A stretch of DNA of 60,000 nucleotides from Antedon mediterranea (taxonomy: Eukaryota > Echinodermata > Crinoidea > Comatulida > Antedonidae). Made by a program: the position numbers and the translations under genes. The DNA lies in NCBI RefSeq assembly GCF_964355755.1, contig NC_092677.1:24772101-24832100 (forward strand), given 5' to 3'. Below, piece after piece: positions 36,501 to 41,869 of this stretch; position 1 is the stretch's first letter; each line of letters begins with the position of its first letter. The notes beneath the pieces were generated by a model. That model worked only from the letters and a program-made list of their open reading frames with translations. It ran no database searches and was not told the DNA's origin.

Positions 36501-38546
36501 TTTTACGTAAAAAAAGGCACTTGTAAACTTGTATTTTATATATTGCCTAATTTTCTTGTGTACCTTAGTTACACACATCATCATTTGTTTAGATTATGTA
36601 ACATCCATCATACTTTTTTAAAGGTAACTGTTACCCTACCCCAATCCGCTTCTTTTATTCTGCAATACAAAGTAACTCTTTTGTTCTTGATCCTAAGATC
36701 TAGTTGTCAAAGTACTTTTAAGCCTTTGTTTCTGTGTACAGTAGAGATAGACAACTTAATTTAAAAATTAGAATAAAGAGCTTTAAAAGTACATAAAAGA
36801 GTTAATTAGTCTAAATAGTAATAGCCATGATATTAAGGGATAGTACGTTGTTCCGAATTCCTCCTGCCTGTCATTTTATTTAACTTTTTCATTTTATATT
36901 TTGCATTTTTGTTTTGACCGACTCTAAATTTTTGTTATTCACTTTATTTTGTCTTTGAATAAATTTAAATTTATTTAGAAACTGTATCAAACACATTTTT
37001 ACTTTACTAATAGTAATACTACTAATAATACCAGTACTGTCATATTCTACAGAATAAGGCAGTCATTTCTAAAACAAAAAAATGCATCAATAATTGAAAC
37101 ACTATAAGAAAAAATAATAATAAATAATGATATAATATATTTATATTTTATAAAAAATTGAAATTATTTTTTAATTGCTTTGTACTGTATAATTGTTATA
37201 TATATTGTGTATACTGAGTAATTATTGAGACATTTCTAAATCTGTTTGGACAAATACAAGTTATCTGTAATAATGAAACAATAAAAACAGTGAAAAATAA
37301 ATAGCAGATGGATATGAGAAGAGTTAAATCTGCCTTAAATTCTCTTTCTTTTAAAGACAAAGGCCTTTCAATAATAAAAGCAGCCTCATTCAAAATCAAA
37401 TCTTCCACTTAAATTGAACTCTACAGAATTAAGATACTATTCTAATCACTCAAAAGATTTTAGATAATTTATAATTATTAATAAATTTTTATAACCATTT
37501 TTTATAATGGTACTATTACTACTGTACTACTAGTGAAGTTTGAGCCAACAAATGTGAATATTATAGGTACAATACGTACTAGTATTAGTCTATATAAGTA
37601 CTAGTCTATATACAGTAAGTGCTAGTCTATATAAGTACTAGTCTATATAAGTACTAGTCTATATAAGTACTAGTCTATATAAGTACTAGTCTATATAAGT
37701 GCTAGTCTATATTGTACTAGTCTATATAAGCAATAGATAGTCATAACTATACAGTAAGTACTAGTCTATATAAGTACTAGTCTATATAAGTACTAGTATG
37801 TATAAATAAGCAATAGTCATAACTATACAGTAAGTACTAGTCTATATAAGTACTATTCTATATAAGTACTAGTCTTTATAAGTCATTATATATAAGTACT
37901 ACTCTAGATGTTTGTAGCTGTGATGGTAACCCTGAAATTATATTCACCCTGCAGAAATGAATGAAATTATATAAATTATATAATGTATACTGTATAAATA
38001 ATTCATGTGATCAATTAAAAGATTAGTCATGTAATAGTCTAATGTAATTACTATTTAAATATTATTATTGTTTAAATTATTGTCTATAAATTTTATCAAC
38101 CTCATTCATATTATTAATTAAATTTTATCAATTCTAAAAACCTAGATACCTTTTGGAAAAGATACTTATCTACTTGAAGGGGACCAAGCAATATGATAAT
38201 GGAAATAAATTAGGTATTTATGGGATAAAAAACAACATTTCATAACAGCTATATAAATTCATACATAAAAATGAAATATAGATTTCTTATTTTCATCTAA
38301 CAATTGAAATTTATTATTATACAACTAAAGAATCTTTTCATCTAATTTTTGTTTACCACCATCACAAAAGTACATAGCAGAAACCTGTTGATAAACAAAA
38401 ATGTAACACGCTGGATAACAATAAGTCGCATCAATCTCATGCATTTGACACATGAGAAACAATTAAGCCCTTACCTTACGCAGATAGTTTTCAAACGCAT
38501 TCGGTTCAAAGTCGGTCCCAGTTCCGATACATAAAGCCGTGTCCAT
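354..38546 (-). CDS. TOX: TOX-family HMG-box transcription factor, 5' four coding exons (3' end outside window)
   Basis: Join of 38475-38546, 2525-2620, 894-1721 and 354-581, read on the minus strand, gives 408 residues with no internal stop. Every junction has GT-AG ends and is phase 0. Seen: residues about 57-76 match the N-terminal TOX signature (F-H-x-P-x-x-G-D-E-x-F-x-I-P-x-I), and the last exon holds a lysine-rich stretch followed by [20 protein letters not shown], the TOX HMG box. Known of the family: TOX proteins are nuclear chromatin-associated regulators that bend DNA through one HMG box; vertebrates have TOX, TOX2, TOX3 and TOX4. Inferred: this is the invertebrate pro-orthologue. 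The start ATG at 38546 has G at -3 and +4, and an in-frame TAA lies upstream at 38583-38585. Helix III of the HMG box and the C-terminal region must lie beyond position 1. The assignment to the family is firm; the paralogue name is not. Confidence 0.93.
582..893 (-). other. TOX intron 3 (312 bp)
   Basis: Short phase-0 intron between exon 3 (donor CAG|GTACTG at 893) and exon 4 (acceptor ending at 582). It has no recognisable repeat or RNA gene. Confidence 0.9.
894..1721 (-). CDS. TOX: TOX exon 3: TOX N-terminal signature, GMP-rich repeats and Ser/acidic linker
   Basis: This exon has 276 codons, between acceptor TTTTTTCCTAG (ending 1722) and donor CAG|GTACTG at 893. It opens with [20 protein letters not shown], the TOX family signature. 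Next comes a low-complexity stretch (protein residues about 115-173) of imperfect G-M-P, G-I-P and G-M-S-P repeats, which I do not recognise from vertebrate TOX proteins. The downstream part contains [20 protein letters not shown], which matches the vertebrate QLTTINQSQLSAQLGLNMGG motif. It is followed by a serine-rich then acidic segment ([22 protein letters not shown]), equivalent to the SPSPSSSVHEDE-type linker before the HMG box. The N-terminal region of TOX proteins is generally viewed as a transactivation region. Confidence 0.94.
1722..2524 (-). other. TOX intron 2 (803 bp)
   Basis: Phase-0 intron; donor GAG|GTAGGT at 2524, acceptor CCTAG ending at 1722. About 330 bp of it is a MITE at 2164-2492 (separate entry). 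The rest is AT-rich with no recognisable feature. Confidence 0.85.
2164..2492. mobile_element. MITE with about 30-bp imperfect terminal inverted repeats, in TOX intron 2
   Basis: The left end AGGCCCAATTCACACAGACG (from 2165) is the inverse of the right end, which reads GTCTGTGTAAATTGGCCT (2474-2491). The complementarity continues inward through GCGGTAACGGT at the left and ACCGTTACTGC at the right. The interior has no open frame. The flanking TTA trinucleotides would fit a PIF/Harbinger-type target duplication, but the boundary is ambiguous by one base, so the superfamily is a guess. Confidence 0.75.
2525..2620 (-). CDS. TOX: TOX exon 2
   Basis: This exon has 32 codons between acceptor TTGTTCTTGCAG (ending 2621) and donor GAG|GTAGGT (2524). 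It encodes [20 protein letters not shown] followed by [12 protein letters not shown]. In TOX3 and TOX4 a short Asn- and Tyr-containing segment likewise precedes the F-H-x-P signature, and NYLT recurs in the N-terminus of TOX4. The exon is too short to stand out as an ORF. Support comes from the strong acceptor, matching phase on both sides, and its position between exons 1 and 3. Confidence 0.85.
3120..3548. repeat. ATGA/AATGAATCATGATG microsatellite-like array
   Basis: About 430 bp built from variable runs of ATGATG and the unit AATGAATCATGATGATGAT. The unit contains the self-complementary core ATGAATCATGATTCAT in places (3346-3370), so the array also forms hairpins. Confidence 0.95.
3995..4124. 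promoter_or_regulatory. Paired X-box-like motifs in a unique, possibly enhancer-like segment
   Basis: Two near-identical 14-mers, ATTGCCATGACAAC (3995-4008) and GTTGCCATGACGAC (4111-4124), resemble the RFX X-box (GTTGCC-N-RGCAAC), each with a mismatch in the right half-site. The surrounding 3940-4200 is non-repetitive and contains TAATTA homeobox-type cores (TGTAATTAATTC, CTAATTAAC). The regulatory role is inference. Confidence 0.3.
4722..4747. repeat. Perfect 26-bp palindrome
   Basis: Half-site CATAGAGATATTA followed immediately by its exact reverse complement. Outside it, GATAATAATA and ATAATAATAAG extend the partial dyad. It could extrude as a hairpin; no function is assigned. Confidence 0.8.
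5162..5375 (+). mobile_element. tRNA-derived SINE-like repeat
   Basis: A tRNA-like A box (TGGTGATTATGATG, from 5163) and B box (GGTTCAAGTGCC, 5212-5223) at tRNA-like spacing are followed by a tRNA-unrelated body and an A-rich end (GGAAAAAAAAGAAC near 5365). It is not a functional tRNA, since no acceptor-stem pairing is visible. Confidence 0.6.
5898..6064. mobile_element. MITE family A copy 1 (TIR AAGCTCTGTCTACACTAT)
   Basis: Left terminus AAGCTCTGTCTACACTATAA pairs with right terminus TAGTGTAGACAGAGCTT. The interior repeats AAATATGGTAGTGATAT twice and has inverted blocks GTGATGTG and CACATCAC. TA dinucleotides flank the ends. Four further copies lie at 47.5, 52.5 and 53.0-53.3 kb. Confidence 0.9.
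6755..7015 (+). mobile_element. Interspersed repeat with tRNA-like start and GCCTTGGCGGAGG end
   Basis: It begins with GATGGCAAAGTGGTTACAA, like a degenerate tRNA A box, then a (GTTTGTTT) stretch. GTTAGCAGGATTACTCAAAA follows, and the end is TGCCTTGGCGGAGGTTTGCG. This order of motifs is familiar from dispersed repeats of several invertebrates; the class is uncertain. Confidence 0.5.
7632..7653 (+). repeat. Poly(C) tract
   Basis: A run of 14 C followed by ACCCACC, the longest G/C homopolymer in this AT-rich window. It lies next to pyrimidine-rich sequence. Confidence 0.9.
7980..8440. other. Unique segment with higher CpG than its surroundings
   Basis: Non-repetitive stretch containing TTTATGCGCGCCATTTG (8286-8302), GGTAATTAAAC (8221-8231) and an ATGTTGG-ACAG-CCAACAT hairpin (8188-8205). 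An open frame here (7983-8177, minus) shows no family resemblance. It may be an enhancer; unproven. Confidence 0.2.
8590..8690 (-). mobile_element. tRNA-derived SINE head
   Basis: On the minus strand an A-box-like TCTGATGGTTATGAC (8656-8670) is followed by the B box GGTTCAAAT (8621-8629). A T/A-rich stretch follows at 8598-8604. Truncated relic. Confidence 0.55.
8844..9320. repeat. 18-bp minisatellite, roughly two dozen units
   Basis: The unit is GGGATTATATTTGAGCAT, with alternation of GGGATYATATTTGAGCAT and AGAATTATATTCAAGCAT in the left half (36-bp higher order) and of ATTTGAGCAT and AATCGAGTAT in the right half. Because 18 is divisible by 3 and the unit lacks stops in several frames, both strands stay open for 60-130 codons, which explains several overlapping spurious ORFs. 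Confidence 0.95.
9321..10835. other. No feature seen
   Basis: AT-rich intronic sequence with A and T runs. I see no gene, terminal repeat or array. Confidence 0.6.
10840..11060 (+). mobile_element. Possible SINE or LINE tail fragment
   Basis: GTGCCTTGTCCTTCGGATGA (10858-10877) followed by GTGGTGGTCTACA resembles the conserved tail (CTTCGGATGAGACG...GTGGTCC) of several SINE families. A later CCCCTTTGGGG hairpin (11046-11056) is typical of LINE 3' ends. Low confidence. Confidence 0.3.
11510..11812. repeat. Tandem duplication, period about 151 bp
   Basis: ACAATAAAATGAATATAGT and the following TTTCAGTTTTAAAATTTCTATA occur in both halves (from 11538 and 11689), with small indels between copies. 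Confidence 0.8.
11971..12145 (+). mobile_element. Retroelement-like repeat with hammerhead-like core, copy 1
   Basis: CTGATGA (11983-11989), a short stem-loop (AGG...CCT) and GAAA (12006-12009) are spaced like the catalytic core of a hammerhead ribozyme. Next come a shared body (ACTTTATCGTTTTGAT), a T run, TGTATCTCCATTGAGATCCA and GCCACTGATA. Copies lie at 22381-22535 and, lacking the core, at 15465-15576. Hammerhead cores are known in Penelope-like elements. No stem I pairing is visible here, so activity is not claimed. Confidence 0.55.
12335..12360 (+). repeat. (TGAA)n microsatellite
   Basis: GATGAATGAATGAATGAATA just after an AAATAAA stretch, the kind of tail left by LINE or SINE insertion. 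Confidence 0.7.
13025..13151. mobile_element. Small foldback element
   Basis: AAATTCTGTAATATAGTGTCA at the left is the inverse of TGACACTGTATTACAGATTT at the right. Within the arms each side holds TCACATGTGA, itself a palindrome. About 127 bp with almost no loop-specific sequence. Confidence 0.75.
13160..15464. other. No gene seen; AT-rich intron
   Basis: Includes A-runs and a unique stretch at 13280-13640 with some CpG (GCGTGAGCGCCG, 13564-13575), but nothing I can assign. Confidence 0.5.
15465..15965 (+). mobile_element. Retroelement 3' fragment ending in (AATAA)n tail
   Basis: The first 110 bp match the body shared with 12.1 and 22.5 kb (TTGTATCTCCATTGAGATCC, GCCACTG, TTTTGCCTTCGGATTT). 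The fragment ends with TTGGATCTTGAATAAATAAA and A/T-rich repeats, as expected for a non-LTR 3' end. Two overlapping open frames (15401-15607, 15541-15768) show no domain. Confidence 0.55.
16320..16580. repeat. Imperfect direct duplication, period about 180 bp
   Basis: TTAATTTA...GGTTAAATTA.AATTAA...CA(G)GTTGT occurs near 16335-16396 and again near 16517-16566, with moderate divergence. Confidence 0.5.
16665..16972 (-). mobile_element. tRNA-derived SINE, apparently near full length
   Basis: On the minus strand it starts with a tRNA-Leu/Ser-like head: A box AGTGGCCGAGCGGTTA (16951-16966) and B box GGTTCGAGG (16901-16909). A body of about 200 bp follows, containing GAGACGATACCCCGGTATAT, and it ends in (CAAA)n at 16668-16680. 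The head keeps a recognisable type-II tRNA shape but its T-arm is degenerate. This is the best preserved SINE in the window. Confidence 0.8.
16980..18340. other. No gene seen; AT-rich intron
   Basis: Only simple A/T runs and scattered TACAGTA-like words. Confidence 0.55.
18345..18800. repeat. Tandem duplication, period about 235 bp
   Basis: Both halves contain GACAAAATAATTTGTNGACA, GTTCAATGAAAATTTCTACT, GGTTTATCCAGGTAAGCT and GCACGAAATAGACTTTT. The second copy has a 7-bp insertion after AAGCTA. A 33-bp block of the first copy (18438-18470) recurs exactly at 56151-56183. Confidence 0.85.
18800..19970. other. No gene seen; AT-rich intron
   Basis: A 103-codon frame at 19524-19835 (minus) has no recognisable domain or splice context and is probably chance. 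Confidence 0.5.
19975..20150 (+). mobile_element. tRNA-derived SINE head with short body
   Basis: A box TGGTGGTTTAGAGG (from 19981) and B box GGTTCGAGTCC (20044-20054), then CTTAAAGTGCAGTATCGAGC and an A-rich end with AACAAAAACAAAAAT. The TTAAAGTGCA...CGAGC block also occurs in the SINE at 16.7-17.0 kb (TTTAAAGTGCACACGAGC), suggesting a related body. Confidence 0.7.
20160..21210. other. No gene seen; AT-rich intron
   Basis: Low-complexity TTTTAAAA-type sequence, most dense at 20560-20730. Confidence 0.55.
21215..21676. repeat. Tandem duplication, period about 226-258 bp
   Basis: The blocks CACTTCTCAACA / CACTTCTTAACA, GTACATAATTTGTAAAATA, AGCATAGCAATTAC and TTGTATAGAGTAACCAATTA occur in the same order twice. 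Indels of A runs account for the varying period. Confidence 0.85.
22381..22535 (+). mobile_element. Retroelement-like repeat with hammerhead-like core, copy 2
   Basis: CTGATGA (22393-22399) then GGGC...GCCC and AAAA (22416-22419) where GAAA would be needed, so the core is inactive by the known rules. The body matches 11971-12145 closely, minus about 25 bp after GCCACTGATACC. A (TA)n run follows. Confidence 0.55.
22536..23145. other. No gene seen
   Basis: AT-rich unique intronic sequence. The 74-codon minus frame at 22851-23075 lacks any family resemblance. Confidence 0.5.
23146..23670. repeat. 31-bp minisatellite, about 17 units
   Basis: The unit is TTTCCCAGGCTGCAG followed by AAGGAGCAGTACTTAG. 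Two subtypes exist: GCAGTACTTAG in the middle, and GTAGATCCTTGG or GTAGATCATTGG at both flanks. It is GC-richer than its surroundings. Confidence 0.95.
23671..24808. other. No gene seen; unique segment then AT-rich intron
   Basis: 23700-24000 is non-repetitive, with GGTTGCTAAG (23823) and AGTTGCTAAG (23852). The remainder is A/T runs. Confidence 0.45.
24809..24999. repeat. 12-bp minisatellite, about 16 units
   Basis: The unit is GAGCTGGGCTAC or AAGCTAGGCCAC (consensus RAGCTRGGCYAC). The unit length is a multiple of three and each unit contains the AGCT palindrome. Confidence 0.95.
25040..25312. other. Unique intronic segment, possible conserved element
   Basis: Non-repetitive, less AT-rich, with GACAGGTGATCGTCAG (25180-25195) and TGTGTGCGCGTTAAC (25236-25250). 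No coding signal. Regulatory role is only a guess. Confidence 0.2.
25313..25418. repeat. Tandem duplication, period 58 bp
   Basis: ATAGTTAGAAAATT and GGGCTGGCCCATATTGTCCA occur twice, at 25313-25358 and from 25371. GGGCTGGCCC is a near palindrome. Confidence 0.9.
25419..26940. other. No gene seen; AT-rich intron
   Basis: Unique and AT-rich. Nothing assignable. Confidence 0.5.
26945..27030 (+). mobile_element. tRNA-derived SINE head
   Basis: A box TGGTCTCGAGG (26953-26963) and B box GGTTCAAATCT (26996-27006), followed by CTTACAAGGAACC and a T run (27026-27034). No acceptor-stem pairing. Confidence 0.55.
27938..27951 (+). promoter_or_regulatory. Consensus RFX X-box motif
   Basis: GTAACCATAGCAAC fits GTNRCC-NN-RGYAAC exactly. 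It lies in a unique segment (27890-28000) and overlaps a small inverted repeat, GGTTA...TAACC (27929-27943). The role is inference. Confidence 0.35.
28610..29010. mobile_element. Foldback element with long arms and a nested second hairpin
   Basis: The left arm TATAAAATTCTATTTTGACA (from 28649) is mirrored by TGTCAAAATAGAATTTTATA ending at 28979. Pairing continues inward through CCAAAATTAGTAACTGACCT and ACGACTATATTGTTAAGCAA to about 28770/28860. Inside the left arm, GAGTGACGAC...TATTGTTA pairs with TAACAATA...GTCGTATAAGTGACTC, giving a second hairpin at 28734-28812. There is no ORF. Confidence 0.85.
29400..30596. other. Unique intronic sequence; no gene seen
   Basis: 29410-29630 and 30180-30530 are non-repetitive and contain homeobox/SOX-like words (TCTTAATTGG, GCTTATTGTTG). 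Short open frames there show no domain. Confidence 0.35.
30597..30880. repeat. Tandem repeat, period about 120 bp, 2.4 copies
   Basis: TTTTATTTTAT..G, CATAATGCTTAAGTAGGA-type, TATAAAAATTGAATAAAAAA and ATTCATAAATATACA recur in order three, two, two and two times. Confidence 0.9.
30890..32770. other. No gene seen; AT-rich intron
   Basis: AT-rich with several ACAGTA/TACTGTA words (31080-31160). Nothing assignable. Confidence 0.5.
32775..33140. repeat. ATTGAT-rich tandem array, period about 60-80 bp
   Basis: TTAATCAGTAACACATTGA followed by TATTGATGAATATTGATTA and TTGATATTGGTCAATTAATTG recurs about four to five times with indels. Confidence 0.9.
33681..34150. repeat. Recent tandem duplication, period 240 bp
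   Basis: ATAAATAATATACCACTTGA starts at 33681 and again at 33921. The next 220 bp match with only a handful of substitutions (for example GCGAT/GCGAC, GTTATAG/GTCATAG). Each unit includes an inverted pair, CAACGTTT...AAACGTTG, about 45 bp apart. Open frames ending or starting here (33411-33752, 34076-34405) partly derive from the duplication. Confidence 0.95.
34151..35017. other. Unique sequence, no assignable gene
   Basis: 34440-34700 is less AT-rich and has CTAATTATCG (34663) and TTTAATTAG (34679). Open frames at 34076-34405 and 34706-34891 have no recognisable domain. Confidence 0.3.
35018..35200. mobile_element. Foldback element with near-perfect 43-bp arms
   Basis: ATAAAGTTTGCAGTACACCA (35081-35100) through TTCTGAAAAGAAC pairs with GTTCTTTTCAGAA through TGGTGTACCGCAAACTTTAT (35148-35167), with a 1-3 base centre at 35124. 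Outer blocks TTAGTACCTGAGTAC and GTATTGA / CAATACCTCAGTACTAAAA extend the dyad after about 30 bp of extra left-side sequence. Confidence 0.85.
35600..37570. other. No gene seen; AT-rich intron
   Basis: A short duplication (GGTCATCAT..CACAATAAGG at 36062 and 36104) is the only structure noted. ORFs at 36465-36764 and 37196-37408 have no family resemblance. Confidence 0.45.
37577..37885. repeat. 16-bp minisatellite (AAGTACTAGTCTATAT)
   Basis: About 300 bp of tandem units, each holding the palindromes GTAC and ACTAGT. Two interruptions read CAATAG...TCATAACTATACAGTA (37730-37755 and 37810-37833), showing that a longer block was copied. Confidence 0.95.
38475..38546 (-). CDS. TOX: TOX exon 1 (coding part): start codon and 24 residues
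   Basis: ATG at 38546-38544 in context TTCGACATGG, encoding [20 protein letters not shown] then YLRK, to donor AAG|GTAAGG at 38474. An upstream in-frame TAA (38583-38585) sets the N-terminus if transcription starts further out. Vertebrate TOX, TOX2 and TOX3 also start MD and have a short first coding exon, but the residues differ, so this exon rests on the strong donor, the Kozak-like context and the matching phase. Confidence 0.75.
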
Positions 38547-38930
38547 GTCGAACGAAATCCAAGAAACGTAAAGGTTTTTTAATTATAGTCCACCGATTTA
38601 ATCATTTGTATTAATTATCAGCAATGAAAACAAATCCGCAAGAAATGTGGAGTCGGTAGAAGCCGGAGGAAGATGATGAAGTTGGACGTTGGATGATTAA
38701 GATAGCAGGTTTGATGTGTAACGCCCCGTAATCCAATGAGATGCTCGTTATACAAGGTTCTGCTCAAAGTGAAAAAAAATCATAGAGGAATGAAGACAAC
38801 AAACAGTAACCCTGCTCCGGCTAGAACCTCCTTCAGAAAACAAAGCCCTGGTGAAACGATACGCACCGCTAGTTTCCCTCAACGCTTTCAGCATGATCTA
38901 TTATCACCAAAGGGGAGAGAAGCTCTTCAT

Positions 38931-38938
38931 ATGCAAAT
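38931..38938 (+). promoter_or_regulatory. POU octamer motif ATGCAAAT
   Basis: Exact octamer, preceded by CATATG-type sequence (TTCATATGCAAATGAGG), about 385 bp upstream of the TOX start codon. Octamers bind POU-domain factors; function here is inferred. Confidence 0.4.
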
Positions 38939-38961
38939 GAGGAGGTTGGGCCTGTGCTAGA

Positions 38962-39010
38962 CACGTGCCTTGACAAAAGCCTGTGATAGTGATTGTTTAC
39001 CCACGTGGGT
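38962..39010. promoter_or_regulatory. Two CACGTG E-boxes, one in a 12-bp palindrome
   Basis: CACGTG at 38962-38967 and again at 39002-39007, 40 bp apart. The second is the centre of the perfect palindrome ACCCACGTGGGT (38999-39010). They are candidate bHLH-zip sites (USF/MYC type). Confidence 0.4.
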
Positions 39011-39079
39011 ACAATGTGAAATGCCATTTATCAACATAGTAAATGACCTTAGAATAGCTGATCCATTAATGAGATGATA

Positions 39080-40055
39080 CTCCCTCTGCTGGGATTAAAA
39101 AAGCTATTGGGAATCCTGCTAATACAGTGAAAGTACATTAACTATTAAGTACAAACCTAAATACTGAGAAATATAAAATAATAAAAAAACAAAATCCAAT
39201 GAATATAATGTTAATATTCCTAGAAATGAAGATAAAACCAATACAACTTTTTATATTAATTTTCTATTTTTTTAAATAAATACATTTTTAAATTTGTTGA
39301 AAGCTTTACAATTACAGTACATATAACATAGTTTATTATATTTTCAATTTTTAGATCTGATTTTATTTTCTGTTTTTTGTTTAATAATAAAATATTCCAA
39401 AGATTTTTTTTATTTTTAATTTGGAAAAAGTTGTTCCAATATTATTATTTATTTAAAAGATAACAATAAATATGATGTTTAATAATAAATAGTTAATTGA
39501 TACAAATACTGTAAAAAGTGTAATATCATAATAAAAATAATTATTAAACATAATATCAAATATTAGTGTACTACTTAGTACTACCAATTCCAAATGAATA
39601 CTTTTTTATAATTACCAGTTATAACCCAATTTTCTAATCATATTAAACTTATTTTAATATACCCTAAAGAAAGAGATTTAATTTCACAGTCAACTATTTA
39701 ATCCACAAACGAATCACGTAAAATAACCATCATTATCCACGGCTTTATTACGATCAACTAAAAATCACTCGGGGAATTAAAGCGGTTATTTAAATACAAC
39801 CCAGTAGGGATTGCGAAGACTAGTTGCAAATACCGGCAAAGAAATTTGAGATGACTAAATATTATCATGAATTATGAAGAGCTTATTGTTATGTGTTAAT
39901 GTTGTTGACATGACGATATCTAATTTCAAGCTACAATTGACTGCTCAGCTATAAGCTTTGTCTTTCGATATAAATTATATTTGATTGTTAAAAAATTCTA
40001 TTTTAAAAAAATGATAGTATACTACTTTTTTTATTATTTCCAAACTGGAAACTCC
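39080..40055. other. No gene seen upstream of TOX
   Basis: AT-rich. A unique patch at 39690-39920 carries GGCTTTATTACGATC (39741-39755) and TTATTGTTATGTG (39881-39893), Hox- and SOX-like words, with no coding signal. Confidence 0.35.
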
Positions 40056-40059
40056 TAAA

Positions 40060-40245
40060 AAAGCTGCTATATAAATGTATAATTTTTTTTTTTTACTTCT
40101 GATATTTATGGTAAAACCAAAAGTGAACCATTTTGGGTGTGTTTAAAAAAGCTGCTAAACTGCTATATAAATGTATAATTTTTTTTTTTACTTCTGATAT
40201 TTATGGTAAAACCGAAAGTGAACCATTTAGGGTGTGTTTAAAAAA
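40060..40245. repeat. Tandem duplication, period about 96 bp
   Basis: GCTATATAAATGTATAATTT, a T run, ACTTCTGATATTTATGGTAA and AGTGAACCATTT(T/A)GGGTGTG occur twice (from 40066 and 40162). Confidence 0.95.
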
Positions 40246-40639
40246 AAGTTTATTTTGTTGTAGCTTTAAAAATTTCGCATTGCAGGTGGCATGAATTATG
40301 TAAATTATTCAGTATATCACAAGTCAGCAAAGGTCATCTCCCGGTTATCTTCCATAAAACAAGATAATTGTGTTGATTCGTTAATATTTGTGTGTATAAT
40401 AATAATTTTGATGTTTAATTTTCAAATCAGGTCATTTTAGGACACCAAGGTCACCAAGGTCAACAGAGTGTCACAGTAGCTTTGTTTCTGGTGTACTTTG
40501 TTAAAGTTTAATGAAGTTTAATAATAGGTCAAACGTTATTTAAAGGTCAAGGGATATGTAATACTAGTTTTAGTTTAACTAATTTTTATCAGCTTAAGTA
40601 AAGCATAAAATAGCAAAATTAAATGTTTATAAAGCTATT

Positions 40640-40787
40640 ATTAAATTGTTCTCTTCTTGAAAAAATAATTTTGTGCAATATTTCTTTTTAAATATGCTAT
40701 ATTATTTTTCTATGGAAGTTATTAATTTGAAGTCTTGATTGCAAAAAGTCTTATTTTCTATGTTTTTGGGATAAAATACATCTTTAA
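40640..40787. mobile_element. MITE family B, degraded partial copy
   Basis: TTCTATGGAAGTTATTAA, TATGTTTTTGGGATAAAATA and CATCTTTAA match the right half of family B; the right-hand TTAA is at 40784-40787. Confidence 0.55.
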
Positions 40788-41544
40788 TTATGGCTTTTTG
40801 CAAATCAACATTTTTTATTTTGAAATAGGGGAGGGGGACTAAAATGGAGTGATAAACTTATCCGTCTATCTTTTCCATTATTATTTAAAATTTAGTTGTA
40901 TGCCTATGTGGACCAGTTTGCCTATGTTACCATGTTCCATTTTAATATAACTGATACAAGTTATGCTATCAAAATATAATATTTGGATGATTAATATTTT
41001 TATATCATATAAAACCTATTATTAAAATCATAAATCTGAAGATATAATTGTATCGGACTAATAAATAAAGGAATTTACAGATGATAATTTATCATTCTTA
41101 TTAAAAAATATTGTGATGGGAATTAAATAATTTCGAATTGAAAAATCATTAAAAAGTAGGGCTGCGTCAAGTAATGATAATATAATAGCCATTGTTATTC
41201 TATAATAGATAGTATTATCATTGTGTATTGTTTTTTTTATTGACATTTACGCATTTACTATTGAGCTTCTCAATATCCAGTGTAGGGGACAGTGTACAGT
41301 GCAAATATTTAGCACAATTTGTGGAAGATTGTAGATTTATGTTGAGGTAGCACTATTGAGTCCATAAGAATATAGACCAAATCAAATTTACAATATAATA
41401 TTGATTATAAAATTTAAGTTATAATTATAAAAAAACATTAAAATTTGTAAAATAATTAACAAAATTTGAAATAACATGAACAATTATTTATTGTGAATTT
41501 TCATAGACATTATTTTATTGAAATATAAGAGGGTCAAAATTTTT

Positions 41545-41869
41545 GACATAAAGTAACACTTTTTTTTTTAATATGCCATTTTAATGTAACATAATAGTTA
41601 TCCACTTTGACGAAAAATTAGATCGAAAAAAAATGAATTATCTGAAAAAAATTGTACTTTAAAACAAAAAATGGTCAACTTGGCTGCCAGTCAATGGGTT
41701 TTGGTGGAATTTAACCATTTATTTTGTCATTTTATAAGTGAAAGCATTATTTTTTTTTTTTTTCTACGGAAGTGATTAACTTTATTAAAACTACAAAATA
41801 ACATAATTATTCAAAGTCTGATTTAAACAATCTTCATTTTTCATGTTTTTGGCGACAATACATCTTTAA
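41545..41869. mobile_element. MITE family B copy, left terminus lost
   Basis: Contains the family landmarks ATAATAGTTATCCACTTTGA, TTGGCTGCCAGTCAATGG, TTTCTACGGAAGTGATTAAC and the right end GACAATACATCTTTAA (TTAA 41866-41869). Confidence 0.85.

Larger units (their letters stand above)
2621..38474 (-). other. TOX intron 1 (about 35.9 kb), repeat-rich
   Basis: Phase-0 intron from donor AAG|GTAAGG (38474) to acceptor TTCTTGCAG (2621). It contains no convincing coding exon on either strand. Most of its identifiable content is SINE heads, MITEs, foldback elements, minisatellites and tandem duplications, listed separately. Long first introns are usual for transcription-factor genes and often house enhancers. 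Confidence 0.85.
38547..39020 (-). promoter_or_regulatory. Putative TOX 5' UTR and promoter-proximal region
   Basis: Less AT-rich than the flanking 2 kb on either side and free of repeats. On the minus strand it contains TTGTATAACG (38746-38755), a weak TATA-like word. It also has the octamer and E-boxes listed separately. A 74-codon plus-strand frame at 38736-38960 is probably a by-product of this composition. The transcription start cannot be placed. Confidence 0.45.

Noticed and set aside
38736-38960. 74-codon plus-strand ORF with basic residues
   Set aside because: Lies in the probable TOX promoter/5' UTR region, no family resemblance, no splice partner seen; composition explains the open frame.
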